Shown piece after piece: positions 9,379-19,065 of a DNA stretch of 64,000 nucleotides. The number at the start of each line of letters is the position of its first letter. The first letter of the stretch is position 1. The position numbers and the translations under genes are program-made. This stretch comes from Cutibacterium modestum (GTDB lineage: Bacteria; Actinomycetota; Actinomycetes; Propionibacteriales; Propionibacteriaceae). A model generated the notes under the pieces. That model made no database searches and was not told where the DNA came from. It was given only the letters and a program-made list of their open reading frames with translations. The stretch lies in the NCBI RefSeq assembly GCF_008326345.1, contig NZ_BJEN01000003.1, forward strand, positions 434,001 through 498,000. Reading direction: 5' to 3'.

Positions 9379-9560
9379 TGAGCAAGCTGAAGATCACCCA
9401 GGTCAAGTCCGGCATCGCTACGAAGCCGAATCATCGTGAGACCCTGCGCAGCCTCGGGCTAAAGCGCATCGGTGACACGGTCATCAAGGAAGACCGTCCG
9501 GAGTTCCGCGGGATGGTCCAGACCGTTTGTCACCTCGTTACCATGGAAGAGGTGGACTGA
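9378..9560 (+). CDS. rpmD: 50S ribosomal protein L30
   Basis: A 60-residue L30 in its normal place between rpsE and rplO. The family pattern is clear: [57 protein letters not shown]. It starts at ATG 9378 overlapping the rpsE stop by one base, with GGAGAAGG upstream. Confidence 0.97.
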   Translation: MSKLKITQVKSGIATKPNHRETLRSLGLKRIGDTVIKEDRPEFRGMVQTVCHLVTMEEVD

Positions 9561-9561
9561 C

Positions 9562-10002
9562 ATGGCTATTGAGCTCCATGATCTCAAGCCCGCTCCTGGT
9601 GCCCACAAAGCTAAGACCCGCGTTGGTCGTGGTGAGGGTTCCAAGGGTAAGACCGCTGGTCGCGGTACTAAGGGAACCGGCGCACGCAAAAACGTACCCG
9701 AGTTCTTCGCGGGTGGTCAGATGCCGATTCATATGCAGGCCCCGAAGCTGGGCGGGTTCCACAACCCGTTCCGTACCGAGTATCAGGTCGTGAACCTGGA
9801 CAAGGTTGAGGCTCTGTTCCCTAAGGGCGGCAAGATTACCGTCGACGACCTGGTCGCCGTTGGTGCTGTCCGTGACAACGAACTCGTCAAGGTTCTTGGG
9901 ACCGGAGAGCTGACCGTCAAGGTGGACCTCGTAGTCGACGCCTGGTCGAAGTCGGCCCAAGAGAAGATCGAGAAAGTGGGTGGCAGCGTCACTAAACGCT
10001 GA
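9562..10002 (+). CDS. rplO: 50S ribosomal protein L15
   Basis: A 146-residue L15, a late assembly protein of the large subunit. It starts at ATG 9562 ([38 protein letters not shown]). The Gly-rich N-terminus and [16 protein letters not shown] are characteristic. In many bacteria secY follows directly; here a terminator, a lipoprotein gene and two reverse-strand genes lie between rplO and secY. Confidence 0.97.
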   Translation: MAIELHDLKPAPGAHKAKTRVGRGEGSKGKTAGRGTKGTGARKNVPEFFAGGQMPIHMQAPKLGGFHNPFRTEYQVVNLDKVEALFPKGGKITVDDLVAVGAVRDNELVKVLGTGELTVKVDLVVDAWSKSAQEKIEKVGGSVTKR

Positions 10003-10035
10003 ATTCTTCTCGTTATGAATACCACCGATTGACGA

Positions 10036-10075
10036 CGGGAGGGATAGGAAACTGAATTGTTTCCTATCCCTCCCG
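10036..10075 (+). terminator. Strong terminator after rplO
   Basis: A perfect 17-bp inverted repeat (arms 10036-10052 and 10059-10075, starting CGGGAGGGATAGG) with a 6-base loop lies 34 bases after rplO. It ends the spc block before secY. No long T-tract follows. Confidence 0.8.
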
Positions 10076-10723
10076 CTGTTATCAATCTGGCAGGACATTC
10101 CAAAGATGAAATGCCTTGCTCAGCTGACCTCAACAGACCGCCGCAGGGGCGCCGTGTGCGTAAAATCACACACCACGCGGCTCTCGAGCCGTGGTGCCCT
10201 CACGCCTATGTGCGTGCGGCCGCCGCACCTCTTCGTCGCGCACGATCTGTCATGGTGCGTCACATCGCCAACCGTGTTGCCGTCATGTACCTGAGACGAA
10301 TCGTCGAGCTCGGTGGGGTCTCGCAAGTTCTGACCATCCGATGCACCCGTACACCCAAAGTTCAGGGGATTCACCGAGGCTTCCCAAGCCCATGTGCATG
10401 GGGGAGCGTCTACCCGCAGCCGGATATTGATCGCCGTACTGCTTGCTACTTCCCCGAGGAGATTCGGGTGTTCTGAGGTCTGAAGGCCGGGCGCAATGAG
10501 GCGGTGTCGTGACGGCGGCACCCCATTCGTCGTGTCTAGAATCCGAACGGTGAGAGAAACCGGGGAAACACGGTCGTCCCTGAACACCACGATTGGATCA
10601 AAGGAAGGTCAAGGTTTCATAACGAAACCGCGTCATGATATCGGTTGTGGTGGTCGGGCCGAAGCAGGGGTGCCAAGCTCATACCATCCCCGAACCACAT
10701 CACTAACTTTCTGGAGGTTTACC
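10076..10723 (+). promoter_or_regulatory. Long intergenic region with a candidate operator before the binding-protein gene
   Basis: No gene is supported in these about 650 bases. Several hairpins are visible, for example GTGTG/CACAC near 10155-10174 and CCCATG-TG-CATGGG near 10389-10402. A perfect inverted repeat GGTTTC-ataac-GAAACC at 10613-10629, about 95 bases before the next gene, is a plausible operator. No riboswitch class was recognised. Confidence 0.4.
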
Positions 10724-12433
10724 GTGCGCAAAACCTTGACGACCGCAGTCGCAGCGCTGGCTGTGGGGTCGCTTGTCCTCACTGGGTGCGGACAGAAGAA
10801 CCGATCCGGCGGCAACCAGAATGGTGACAAGACCACGTCGGCGAGCGCGCCGCTGGCGGCCCTCAATATTAAACCCCGTGACCAGGTCAAGGATGGCGGC
10901 ACCCTCCGACTCGCCATCAGCACCTTGCCAACCAGCTGGAACCCGATGCATATCGACAACAATTTGGTCGACCTGGACTCGATCATCTGGCAGTTTATCG
11001 GCGCCAATAACTTCGATATTGCCGAGGACGGTACTCCAAAGCCAAATCCGAACTACATTGAGTCGGCCAAAGTGGACACCAAGGATGGCAAGCAGGTCGT
11101 CACCCTGCACCTCAATCCCAAGGCCACGTGGAACTCGGGTCGCACCATCGATTACACCGATTACCAGGCCACCTGGAAGTCTTCCAATGGTGAGAACGAC
11201 GAATTCCTCCCTTCTACCACCGACGGCTTTAAACAGATAACTTCGGTGGAGAAGGGGGACAAGAACACCGACGTCGTCATCAAGTACAAGTCGACCTACC
11301 CGGACTGGACGGCCACATGGAGGAATGTGATGCCCAAGGAGGGCGTCTCCGACCCCGACACCTTTAATTTCGGCTGGAAGAAACCGAATCCTGACTGGTT
11401 TGCTGGCCCCTTTATCCCCACCAAGGTGGATCAAACCTCTAAAACCCTCACCGTCAAGCGCAATGATAAGTGGTGGGGAGATAAGGCGAAGCTCGATACC
11501 GTCACCTTCAAGGCGATGGACGACGCTGCCAAGACCAAGGCTTTCGCTAACAAGGAGATCGACGTCGCCGACACCATCATCACCAAGGACGGCTACGAGA
11601 CGGCTAAGAAGCGTGACGACGCTGATATGCGGGCTGCTGGTTCGCTGCAGTGGCGCCACTTCACCTTCAACACCAAGTCGGCCAACCTCTCGAATAAAGA
11701 CGTTCGCCAGGCCATCGTTAAGGGCATCAACCGTCCGGCTATCGCCAAGTCGGATCTTGCTGGTATGCCGGTTAGCCCTGACACCCTCATGCTTGGCAAT
11801 CACTTCTTCATGCCGGGTCAGGCTGGTTACAGGGACAACTCCGCAGATGACACGTACGATCCTGAAGCCGCTAAGAAGGGCCTGGACGAGGCCGGTTGGA
11901 AGATGCAGGGTGACTACCGCATTAAGGACGGCAAGACCCTCACGATTAACTACGCTGAATTGACTGGCGTCCCCACCTCTGGGAACGAGGGAGCCCTGTT
12001 TAAACAGGACATGGCGAAGATCGGCGTCAGGGTCAACCTTGTCAACACCCCAGCCAGCGACATGGAGAAGGTGCTGACGAACCACTCCTTCGACGTCATC
12101 GCTTTCACCTGGCAGGGCACCCCGTACCCGATGGCGAACGTCCGTCAGATCTATGGCGCTACCGCTGCCGACTCCACGCAGCCGTCGCAGTCCAACTTCT
12201 CGCAATTGATCGATCCCGAGGTTGAGAAACTCATTCCAAAGGTTGACACCGAGTCTGATGTCTCGAAGCGCCGCGAGCTGGCTAACCAGGTTGACAAAAT
12301 CATCTGGGACGACGTCATGACCTTGCCACTGTATCGACGCATCTCCTTCACCGCTGTTCCGAAGAATCTGGCGAACTTCGGTGCGGCCACCTTCCAGACC
12401 GTGCATGCCGAGGACATCGGCTTCCAGAAGTGA
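10724..12433 (+). CDS. ABC transporter substrate-binding lipoprotein, family 5 (peptide/opine type)
   Basis: A 569-residue exported lipoprotein. It starts at GTG 10724 behind CTGGAGG; the signal peptide ends in the lipobox LVLTGC with Cys at residue 22. The rest matches the solute-binding protein family 5 (DppA/OppA-like): GGTLRLAISTLPTSWNPMH near residue 55, the DVRQAIVKGINRPAIAK segment, and a C-terminal QVDKIIWDDVMTLPLYRR. Such proteins deliver oligopeptides or similar ligands to an ABC importer. No permease or ATPase gene lies beside it, so it must work with components encoded elsewhere. Long leader and a palindrome upstream suggest separate regulation. Confidence 0.88.
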   Translation: MRKTLTTAVAALAVGSLVLTGCGQKNRSGGNQNGDKTTSASAPLAALNIKPRDQVKDGGTLRLAISTLPTSWNPMHIDNNLVDLDSIIWQFIGANNFDIAEDGTPKPNPNYIESAKVDTKDGKQVVTLHLNPKATWNSGRTIDYTDYQATWKSSNGENDEFLPSTTDGFKQITSVEKGDKNTDVVIKYKSTYPDWTATWRNVMPKEGVSDPDTFNFGWKKPNPDWFAGPFIPTKVDQTSKTLTVKRNDKWWGDKAKLDTVTFKAMDDAAKTKAFANKEIDVADTIITKDGYETAKKRDDADMRAAGSLQWRHFTFNTKSANLSNKDVRQAIVKGINRPAIAKSDLAGMPVSPDTLMLGNHFFMPGQAGYRDNSADDTYDPEAAKKGLDEAGWKMQGDYRIKDGKTLTINYAELTGVPTSGNEGALFKQDMAKIGVRVNLVNTPASDMEKVLTNHSFDVIAFTWQGTPYPMANVRQIYGATAADSTQPSQSNFSQLIDPEVEKLIPKVDTESDVSKRRELANQVDKIIWDDVMTLPLYRRISFTAVPKNLANFGAATFQTVHAEDIGFQK

Positions 12434-12448
12434 TGACGGACTGATGAG

Positions 12449-12476
12449 GGGCCGAGGATATCGCTATCTCCGGCCC
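12449..12476 (+). terminator. Terminator between convergent genes
   Basis: An imperfect stem (GGGCCGAGGATA, loop tcgc, TATCTCCGGCCC) lies 16 bases after the lipoprotein gene and before the convergent membrane protein gene, followed by GTTGTGACGGTCGTTGTT. It can serve both strands. Confidence 0.6.
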
Positions 12477-12513
12477 GTTGTGACGGTCGTTGTTACTAGG
12501 CTGTAGCGGCAGG

Positions 12514-13227
12514 TCAGGTGTGGCGACGGCGACGGACCAAAAGCGCAATGACCAGTGCAATCGCGACGACAGCAATGACGATGATGGTGGCAAGGGGCCC
12601 AGCCTTGAGGCCGCGAGATGAGGCATCCCCATTCTGCACGTTCTTGGCGCTGCTACCGGTCACCTGGAAGGACGACCCTTTCGCGTTTCCAGCGGCCAAC
12701 TTCGGGGGAGTGCAGGACTTGGTCTTCGGTTTGTTGTAGCACCAACCCTCGATGGATCCTGCGGTTGGCTTGTACTGGTCAGCGCTCTTCTGGGAAAAAT
12801 CCCATGTAGCTCCAGCCTTGGAGGCATGGTAATAGGCCCAATACTGTCCGTTGAAGCTTTTGGGGCAGGTGGCAGGGTGGTCGTTCATGGTGCAGATGAG
12901 GCCAGTTTTGCTCTTCTGCACCGCGACGCCGGCCTTCTTCAGGGCATCGGCGCCGCTCGCGGGGGAGCTCACGCACTGGTTGGCCAAGACTTTGTCCTCG
13001 GCGGTGATGACGAATACCCAGACCTTATTGGCTTTGAGGCAGTTGCCAATCGCCTGTGCTTGACCGGTGTCTGCCGTCGGGGAGGGGGTAGCCTGAGCGG
13101 TAACCGGGAAGAGGACGGCGATAGTTGCGAACAACAGGCCGACGAGCATTCCGATCGGTGCTTGTCGGTTCTCAATGTGGGGAATTCTCACATGACGATG
13201 ATGCCGCAGAGAGGACCATATGCCCAA
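12514..13227 (-). CDS. Secreted, C-terminally membrane-anchored protein (DUF4430-like)
   Basis: Up to 237 residues. An N-terminal hydrophobic signal (IGMLVGLLFATIAVLFPVTAQA) is followed by an extracellular domain with several Cys residues, GADALKKAGV, CPKSFNGQYWAYYHAS and GSIEGWCYNKP, then a C-terminal membrane segment (GPLATIIVIAVVAIALVIALLV) and a basic tail RRRRHT. The YWAYYHA and GSIEGW patterns resemble DUF4430-type ligand-binding modules of surface proteins, but this is from memory. The start is uncertain: TTG 13227 gives the full length, GTG 13191 removes 12 residues. It follows the PH-domain gene by 28 bases on the same strand. Its ligand is unknown. Confidence 0.7.
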   Translation of the reverse strand: MGIWSSLRHHRHVRIPHIENRQAPIGMLVGLLFATIAVLFPVTAQATPSPTADTGQAQAIGNCLKANKVWVFVITAEDKVLANQCVSSPASGADALKKAGVAVQKSKTGLICTMNDHPATCPKSFNGQYWAYYHASKAGATWDFSQKSADQYKPTAGSIEGWCYNKPKTKSCTPPKLAAGNAKGSSFQVTGSSAKNVQNGDASSRGLKAGPLATIIVIAVVAIALVIALLVRRRRHT

Positions 13228-13255
13228 GTTTTCCGGTATGGGCGGGTACCGGGCC

Positions 13256-13894
13256 TCAGAGGATAATGACGGTCGCGACGAGCACGACGGTGACGCAGAT
13301 CGTCATCCAATTAGGGTGCACGTGGATCTCTCCGTCGGAAGATTTCGTGTGTGAGCCCAGGGCCTTCTGCCCCTCGGCCGAAGCTACAGCACCTGAGGGC
13401 TGACGCTCGATTCGCTCCATCTCGATGAGATGAGCTGTCGAATGAGAGTCAAGGGACCACCTCATGGGTGTCTCAGAGCCGATGATGATCTGCGGGATGT
13501 GGTCGGCGTTGCTCTTCATTGCGGTTGTTGTGCCACGGGCAGGGGCGGCCCACGCCGAGATTGTCCTTGGTTTACGCACCCCCTCGGCGTCCAGACGCCG
13601 CTCAGCAGTGAGTGATAGCCCCCAACGCCCCGTTACCTCGGTGATTCGTCGCCAAGGCACATCCCAGATGCGGAACTGGTTGATGACGCTGACTCCCTCG
13701 TCATCAATCCGAATCTCGGCTACTCCCCAGATGATCCACACCAGCCATACGAAGAGCAGTAGAGCTGGCAGGTTCGTCAACCCGGCGAGGCCAGACCTGA
13801 TGAGATCCAGAATCGTCAGTACGATGATCGCTGCCAGGATGACCCCGACGCCGATTCGCCCTCGGTGCGAGGAGATGATGATCGGCGGTCTCAT
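13256..13894 (-). CDS. Membrane protein with bacterial PH-like domain
   Basis: A 212-residue protein. Two hydrophobic segments near the N-terminus (IGVGVILAAIIVLTILDLI and LPALLLFVWLVWIIWGVAEI) are followed by IRIDDEGVSVINQFRIWDVPWRRITEV, the pattern of the PH_6/bPH family found in actinobacterial membrane proteins. A further C-terminal hydrophobic stretch ends the protein (ICVTVVLVATVIIL). Function is unknown; it is upstream of and probably co-transcribed with the anchored protein at 12514-13227. Confidence 0.65.
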   Translation of the reverse strand: MRPPIIISSHRGRIGVGVILAAIIVLTILDLIRSGLAGLTNLPALLLFVWLVWIIWGVAEIRIDDEGVSVINQFRIWDVPWRRITEVTGRWGLSLTAERRLDAEGVRKPRTISAWAAPARGTTTAMKSNADHIPQIIIGSETPMRWSLDSHSTAHLIEMERIERQPSGAVASAEGQKALGSHTKSSDGEIHVHPNWMTICVTVVLVATVIIL

Positions 13895-14063
13895 GGCGCT
13901 CCAGAAAGGGGTCAGACAAAAACAATGGACGGCGACGTGGGTATTGCCCTCGTGAGTTGATAGGCTACCCCCGCTGTGTCCATGCTTCCAGACATTTGCC
14001 TGCAGCGCGTTATGGGGGTTGGATCTGCATTGTCAGTAGTCCACGAGATGGGAGAGGGCCCGG

Positions 14064-15383
14064 ATGCTTTCCGCCTTCGCCAATGCCTTCAGAACGCCGG
14101 ATCTTCGCCGCAAGATCCTGTTCACGCTCTTCATTTTGGCGGTTTTCAGACTCGGGTCCGTCATCCCCGTCCCGAACGTCAACGTGTCGAACATCAACAC
14201 GTGTGTGAATCAGGCCAGCTCTGGTTCTTCGGCCGGTCTGTACTCGATGATCAGCTTGTTCTCCGGTGGTGCCTTGCTGAAGCTGGCGATCTTCGCACTC
14301 GGCATCATGCCCTACATCACCGCGTCGATCATCCTGCAGTTGCTAACCGTCGTGATCCCGAAGCTGGAAACCCTCAAGAAGGAGGGTGCGTCCGGTCAGA
14401 ACAAGATCACCCAGTACACCCGCTACCTCACCCTGGTGCTTGGCCTGCTGCAGGCAACGGCCTTCGTCACACTTGCCACTTCCGGTCGTCTGTTCACCTG
14501 CAGCTTGCCGGTCGTCTACTCCACCTCGGTATTCGAGGTCGTCGTCATGATCCTGACCATGACGGCCGGTACGACCATCGTCATGTGGATGGGTGAGCTC
14601 GTCACCGACCGCGGTATCGGCAACGGTATGTCGATCATGATTTTCACCCAGATCGCAGCGCGCTTTCCTGATTCGCTCTGGGCTATCAAGGTTGCTCGAA
14701 ATGGCGCCGGTCAGGCCCATGCGTGGTTCATCTTCAGCATGGTGATCGTGATTGGTCTAGCCGTCATGGCCGCGGTCGTGTTCATCGAGCAGGGTCAGCG
14801 ACGCATCCCGGTGCAGTACGCCAAGCGGATGGTGGGGCGCCGGATGTTTGGCGGCTCAACGACGTACATTCCGCTCAAGGTGAATCAGTCCGGCGTTATC
14901 CCGGTCATCTTTGCCTCGTCGATCCTGTACCTGCCAGTGCTCTATGCAACCTTCCGGCCTCAGACCTCCGCGGCCAAGTGGATCGGCCACTACTTCACGC
15001 GTGGCGACCACCCGGTCTACAACATCGCCTACTTCCTGCTCATCATCTTCTTCTGCTACTTCTACGTGGCTATCACTTTTGACCCGGTCGAGATGAGTGA
15101 CAACATGAAGAAGTATGGTGGATTTATTCCCGGCATCCGGGCCGGGAAGCCCACCGAGGACTATCTGGCCTATGTGTTGTCGAGGCTGACGGCACCTGGG
15201 TCCTTGTACTTGGGTCTCATTTCGATGATCCCGACGCTCGCGTTCGTCTACCTTAAGGCGAACCAGAACTTCCCCTTCGGAGGTACGAGCATCCTCATCA
15301 TCGTGGGTGTGGCGCTGGACACCGTTAAACAGGTCGAAAGCAAGTTGCAGCAACGACACTACGAAGGATTCCTATCATCATGA
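14064..15383 (+). CDS. secY: Preprotein translocase subunit SecY
   Basis: A 439-residue SecY, the channel-forming subunit of the Sec translocon, with ten hydrophobic segments. It begins [37 protein letters not shown], and contains [20 protein letters not shown] and [21 protein letters not shown] 14064 follows GGAGAGGG. The stop overlaps the adk start (ATGA). Unlike in many bacteria it is detached from rplO, so it needs its own promoter in the region before 14064. Confidence 0.97.
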   Translation: MLSAFANAFRTPDLRRKILFTLFILAVFRLGSVIPVPNVNVSNINTCVNQASSGSSAGLYSMISLFSGGALLKLAIFALGIMPYITASIILQLLTVVIPKLETLKKEGASGQNKITQYTRYLTLVLGLLQATAFVTLATSGRLFTCSLPVVYSTSVFEVVVMILTMTAGTTIVMWMGELVTDRGIGNGMSIMIFTQIAARFPDSLWAIKVARNGAGQAHAWFIFSMVIVIGLAVMAAVVFIEQGQRRIPVQYAKRMVGRRMFGGSTTYIPLKVNQSGVIPVIFASSILYLPVLYATFRPQTSAAKWIGHYFTRGDHPVYNIAYFLLIIFFCYFYVAITFDPVEMSDNMKKYGGFIPGIRAGKPTEDYLAYVLSRLTAPGSLYLGLISMIPTLAFVYLKANQNFPFGGTSILIIVGVALDTVKQVESKLQQRHYEGFLSS

Positions 15384-15949
15384 GATTGCTGATCATGGGC
15401 GCCCCAGGCGCAGGCAAGGGGACTCAGGCTACCGCCATCGCCGAGCACTACTGCGTGCCCGCGATCTCTACCGGTGATATGTTCCGTACCAATATCAAGA
15501 ACGGCACCGAGCTGGGCAAGAAGGTCAAGGCCATTATGGACGCCGGAGACCTCGTCCCCGATGAGTTGACAGACCAGGTCGTTGTCGATCGCCTCAACCA
15601 GGACGATGCTGCCAACGGCTTCTTGCTCGACGGCTACCCCCGCAATATGCATCAGGTCGAGGCCCTCGACGCTTACCTTAAGGAGCATGGCCGGCAACTC
15701 GACGCCGTTATCAGCCTCGACGTCGATCCCGAGTTGCTCACTCAGCGTCTGCTGAAGCGTGCTGAGATTGAGGGGCGTACTGACGACAATGAGGAAACCA
15801 TCCGCAACCGGATGAGTGTCTACTCCTCTCAGACTGAGCCGCTGCTGGAGCATTACCGCTCGGTTGGCATCTTCGTCCCGGTGGACGGTGTTGGAGAGAT
15901 CGACGAGGTGCGTCAGCGCATCTTCGCCGCACTCGATTCGAAGAACTGA
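15380..15949 (+). CDS. adk: Adenylate kinase
   Basis: A 189-residue adenylate kinase that interconverts ATP + AMP and 2 ADP. The P-loop [10 protein letters not shown] is at residues 7-16, followed by STGDMFR and LLDGYPRN. The LID is the short form without zinc cysteines, as usual in Actinobacteria. It starts inside the secY stop (ATGA) and map begins one base after its own stop, so the three genes form one operon. Confidence 0.97.
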   Translation: MRLLIMGAPGAGKGTQATAIAEHYCVPAISTGDMFRTNIKNGTELGKKVKAIMDAGDLVPDELTDQVVVDRLNQDDAANGFLLDGYPRNMHQVEALDAYLKEHGRQLDAVISLDVDPELLTQRLLKRAEIEGRTDDNEETIRNRMSVYSSQTEPLLEHYRSVGIFVPVDGVGEIDEVRQRIFAALDSKN

Positions 15950-15950
15950 C

Positions 15951-16790
15951 GTGTTGGGTCGCAATCGATTTCAGATCAAGACACCCGACCAGATTCGCAC
16001 GATGCGGCGGGCTGGCCTCGTCGTCGCTGAGGGGCTGGAGGCCATGAGCGTGGTTGCCGTGCCTGGGGCCACGACCGCCGACATTGACAGGGTCGGTCGG
16101 GAGGTCCTCGAACGGCACGGTGCCGGGTCGAACTTCCTCAACTACGGAGACGCTTGGAGCTTACCGCCCTACCCAGGTGTCGCCTGTGTGAGCCCCAACG
16201 AGACGATCGTTCACGGCATCCCCGGCGAGCGTGAGCTCAAGGACGGTGACATCGTCTCCATCGATTACGGTGCCATCGTTGATGGCTGGCATGGCGATGC
16301 CGCCCGGACTGTTCTGGTGGGAGATGTTAGCGAGGAGGCTCGGATTTTATCCGAAGCGACCCGGGAGTCGATGTGGGCCGGTATCGCCAAGGTCGCGCCT
16401 GGAGCTCGGATAGGTGATGTTTCCGCGGCGGTGCAGGCATCGCTGGAGTCCCATGGCCGTGATTACGGCATTATCCGGGAGTACACCGGCCATGGGATCG
16501 GTACCGAGATGCACATGGATCCGGATGTTCCCAACTGGGGGCGTGCCGGACGTGGCCCGAAGATCGTTGAGGGCATGGTGCTGTGCGTCGAGCCGATGGC
16601 CACCCTCGGTACGGAGGACACCGCGACCTTGAACGACGAGTGGACCGTTGTCACAGTGAATGGCTCGTGGGCCAGCCACTGGGAGAACACCGTCGCCGTA
16701 ACCAGTAAAGGCTTGTGGGTGTTGTCGGAGCCCGATGGTGGTCAGGCTGAGCTTGAGAAGCGTGGAGTGGCATTTGGTCCCCTTGATTGA
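15951..16790 (+). CDS. map: Methionine aminopeptidase, type I
   Basis: A 279-residue metallo-aminopeptidase that removes N-terminal Met from new proteins. Visible ligands are the two Asp of SIDYGAIVDGWHGDAARTV, His in EYTGHGIGTEMH, Glu in CVEPMA and the C-terminal Glu in ENTVAV. GTG 15951 is one base after adk; an opening further upstream lies inside adk. A 9-bp inverted repeat (CCGTCATCA at 16832-16840, TGATGACGG at 16865-16873) after the gene may end the transcript. Confidence 0.96.
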   Translation: MLGRNRFQIKTPDQIRTMRRAGLVVAEGLEAMSVVAVPGATTADIDRVGREVLERHGAGSNFLNYGDAWSLPPYPGVACVSPNETIVHGIPGERELKDGDIVSIDYGAIVDGWHGDAARTVLVGDVSEEARILSEATRESMWAGIAKVAPGARIGDVSAAVQASLESHGRDYGIIREYTGHGIGTEMHMDPDVPNWGRAGRGPKIVEGMVLCVEPMATLGTEDTATLNDEWTVVTVNGSWASHWENTVAVTSKGLWVLSEPDGGQAELEKRGVAFGPLD

Positions 16791-17728
16791 GGACTCGGGG
16801 CAACGGGTGTGGTTTCATGGTGGCCATGAGTCCGTCATCAGGTTTGCCCCACACGCACCCGCGTTGATGACGGTGTTTACACAGACTTTCGTCCCTCGCA
16901 TCCAGCGAACTTGTGCCCTCTGTTCGAGGCGATGATAGGGGTGCGACGCTGTAGAGCAAGTGCTGGCTGTAGCAGAAGGGCCTGATTTGAAATGAAAAGC
17001 ACATCACCGTTGGCTTGATGGCTCCCGCGTTGCTGGCTGTTAGTGAAACTTCCGTTGGTACCGCATTGGCGGACCCCATCTCAGGAAGTGCGAAAGCCCC
17101 TATACCGATAACGATGCAGGATGCGAACGTCTCTGCCCCGGAAGGTCCAACCTTTTAGGCAAAGCCCTGCGCTGATGGCTCCGATCGACGGTGCAGCATC
17201 GGAATGAGTCGTCGAGACGGTTTGCCGCTAGCAGTTCGATAGCACTAAAGAGTCTGTGTCGCGTACCTGGGGAAAGCACGTCGTCGTCGAAGGGTCCCTT
17301 GAATATCTCGTTGTTTCGCTTATCGATGGTTCGGTCGTTGGGTTGCATGATCGCTGTCATTGCTGGCGTGTATAGGTCGCTTCAGCCGCGTATTTTTCTG
17401 CGACTGGGTTACGGTGGCGCAATGGAGGTGACGGGAGGCGGGGAGCCGGTTTTGTTTGTGGAGGCGTCTTTTGGGTCCTCGGGAAGCTTGCGAAATTCGA
17501 TGATGCTTGCTGACATGTCTTCCTGCGACGCCGCGGTCCACGATGGATACTCGGGTATGCGCTGGTCTTCGCCGTGGTTTTGACAAGGGTGTATCTGCTC
17601 TTTGACGCTTTCGTGGGAGTTGGATCGCCGTTGCCGATTTAGGGGCGGTGGCGTTCGTTGTCAGGCTAGTGGCTGCCGCTACCCGACAGCGGCGGTGATA
17701 TTCCTCGCCTGATCTGGCTTCATCGGAT
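16791..17728 (+). other. Gene-poor region before infA
   Basis: Apart from the signal-peptide remnant at 16992-17158 and a possible hairpin at 16832-16873, I find no supported gene. A minus-strand opening at 17100-17360 (86 codons, containing NDRTIDKRNNEIFKGPFDDDV) has no recognisable family. Base composition is less GC-rich than in the flanking ribosomal genes. Confidence 0.4.
16992..17158 (+). pseudogene. Remnant of a small secreted protein (frameshifted signal peptide)
   Basis: ATG 16992, preceded by AGAAGGG, enters a frame that stops after 8 codons. One extra A after the ATG would give Met-Lys-Lys-His-Ile-Thr followed by the open frame VGLMAPALLAVS, TALADPISGSAKAPIPITMQ and APEGPTF, stopping at 17158. 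This looks like a signal peptide with an A-x-A-type cleavage site and a short mature part. The parent protein is not recognised. Confidence 0.4.
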
Positions 17729-17757
17729 TTGGGGCGATAGAGCGGAGAAGGTAGCAT
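17729..17757 (+). promoter_or_regulatory. Candidate promoter of the infA-rpmJ-rpsM operon
   Basis: A TTGGGG -35 at 17729-17734 and TAGCAT -10 at 17752-17757 with a 17-base spacer lie 75 bases before infA. A stem CCACGCCC/GGGCGTGG (17791-17811) lies in the resulting leader and could act in regulation. The -10 fits the relaxed TAnnnT pattern only. Confidence 0.4.
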
Positions 17758-17831
17758 TAACTGCTGGCTCCGTGTGTGCGGATCCACCACCACGCCCGCA
17801 GGGGGCGTGGGTAGCGGACAGATAGGATGTA

Positions 17832-18053
17832 ATGGCCAAGAAAGAGGGAGCACTCGAACTAGAGGGAACTGTCGTTGAAGCTTTGCCCAATGCCATGTTT
17901 CGTGTCGAGCTCAAGAATGGGCACCGCGTTCTTGCCACGATTAGCGGCAAGATGCGCCAGCACTACATCCGAATCCTGCCATCGGATCGTGTCGTCGTCG
18001 AGCTGTCGCCCTACGATCTCACCCGCGGCCGGATCGTCTACCGCCATAAGTGA
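17832..18053 (+). CDS. infA: Translation initiation factor IF-1
   Basis: A 73-residue OB-fold protein that binds the ribosomal A site during initiation. The sequence is the standard one: [53 protein letters not shown] and a [13 protein letters not shown] end. It heads the alpha-operon cluster, followed by rpmJ. Confidence 0.98.
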   Translation: MAKKEGALELEGTVVEALPNAMFRVELKNGHRVLATISGKMRQHYIRILPSDRVVVELSPYDLTRGRIVYRHK

Positions 18054-18131
18054 GCTGCTGCTCATTGCCAAGCGCTTAGCAGCGCACCACCCAGGTTCCC
18101 ACCAGGGGACCGTTACGCGAAAGAGAATCTC

Positions 18132-18245
18132 ATGAAGGTTCAGCCGAGCGTCAAGAAGATCTGCGATAAGTGCAAGGTCATCCGTCGCCACGGCCGCGTG
18201 ATGGTCATCTGCGATAACCCGCGCCATAAGCAGCGTCAGGGCTGA
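18132..18245 (+). CDS. rpmJ: 50S ribosomal protein L36 (zinc-binding form)
   Basis: A 37-codon ORF from ATG 18132, directly downstream of infA in the usual place. It reads [19 protein letters not shown], then [18 protein letters not shown]. Three Cys and one His (CDKC, C and H) form the zinc site of the C+ type of L36. Ribosome binding site GAGAATC precedes it. Confidence 0.97.
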
Positions 18246-18622
18246 GCCCACGCCGCGACGGGATCGCAGATCGTCATCGCGACGGTCAGCAGGAATGCAG
18301 GGGGTTCGGCCCCTGAGGTCCACCGTCAGGCCTACCACCCAGGTGGGAGCGGTGAACAAACGAATTCCACAACTGAAAACGCACCGGATACACACGCTGG
18401 TGCAGACCTCCCGAGCAATGCTCGGGACACCGTGGAAGCACGTCCCGGAACCCCGCTCAAAACCATCGAGCACGGATTCGGGCCACCACCCCCGGACGAA
18501 GGCCGGGGCCTCGTCGGACAGTCAGACGCTGTCCATCGTTCTCAGGAATGACGAGGACGCTCCACGTCGGACACCTTCGCGGCCTGAGCAATCAGGTCGA
18601 ATGAACAAGAAAGGGATGCCAC
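18246..18622 (+). promoter_or_regulatory. Structured leader between rpmJ and rpsM
   Basis: These 377 bases have no gene but several perfect short hairpins: CCCGAGC-aat-GCTCGGG (about 18409-18425), CCCCCGGACGAAGGCCGGGG (about 18487-18506) and GACAGTCAGACGCTGTC (about 18518-18534). The size and density of stems suggest an mRNA leader, possibly a ribosomal-protein autoregulatory site, but no known class is recognised. Confidence 0.35.
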
Positions 18623-18994
18623 ATGGCACGTCTCATCGGAGTCGACCTGCCGCGCGACAAGCGCCTTGAAGTCGCCCTGACCTACATCTATGGAATCGGT
18701 CGTACTCGCGCTACCGAGACCCTGAAGACCACCGGAATCAGCGGTGACCTGCGCGTCCACGAACTGACCGACGATCAGCTCGTGGCACTGCGTGACCACA
18801 TTGAGGCCAGCTACCACGTCGAGGGTGACCTTCGCCGCGAGGTGGCTGCTGACATCCGCCGCAAGATCGAGATCGGCACGTATCAGGGCCGTCGCCACCG
18901 CAGCGGACTCCCGGTTCGTGGTCAGCGCACCCGCACCAACGCCCGTACCCGCAAGGGTAAGAGGAAGGCCGTCGCCAAGAAGAAGGCCAAGTGA
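18623..18994 (+). CDS. rpsM: 30S ribosomal protein S13
   Basis: A 123-residue S13, located in the 30S head and contacting P-site tRNA. Family blocks are [30 protein letters not shown], the helix [16 protein letters not shown] and the basic tail [26 protein letters not shown]. It starts at ATG 18623 with GAAAGGGA upstream. Confidence 0.98.
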   Translation: MARLIGVDLPRDKRLEVALTYIYGIGRTRATETLKTTGISGDLRVHELTDDQLVALRDHIEASYHVEGDLRREVAADIRRKIEIGTYQGRRHRSGLPVRGQRTRTNARTRKGKRKAVAKKKAK

Positions 18995-19065
18995 GTCATC
19001 GCCTACAAGGCACTCACCAACCGTCCCCGACGCGCAGATCACACTGATTTCAGGAGAGACATCAC

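Noticed and set aside
10703-12406. 567-codon minus-strand open frame opposite the lipoprotein gene
   Set aside because: It mirrors the third-position GC bias of the true gene, which has a signal peptide and family motifs.
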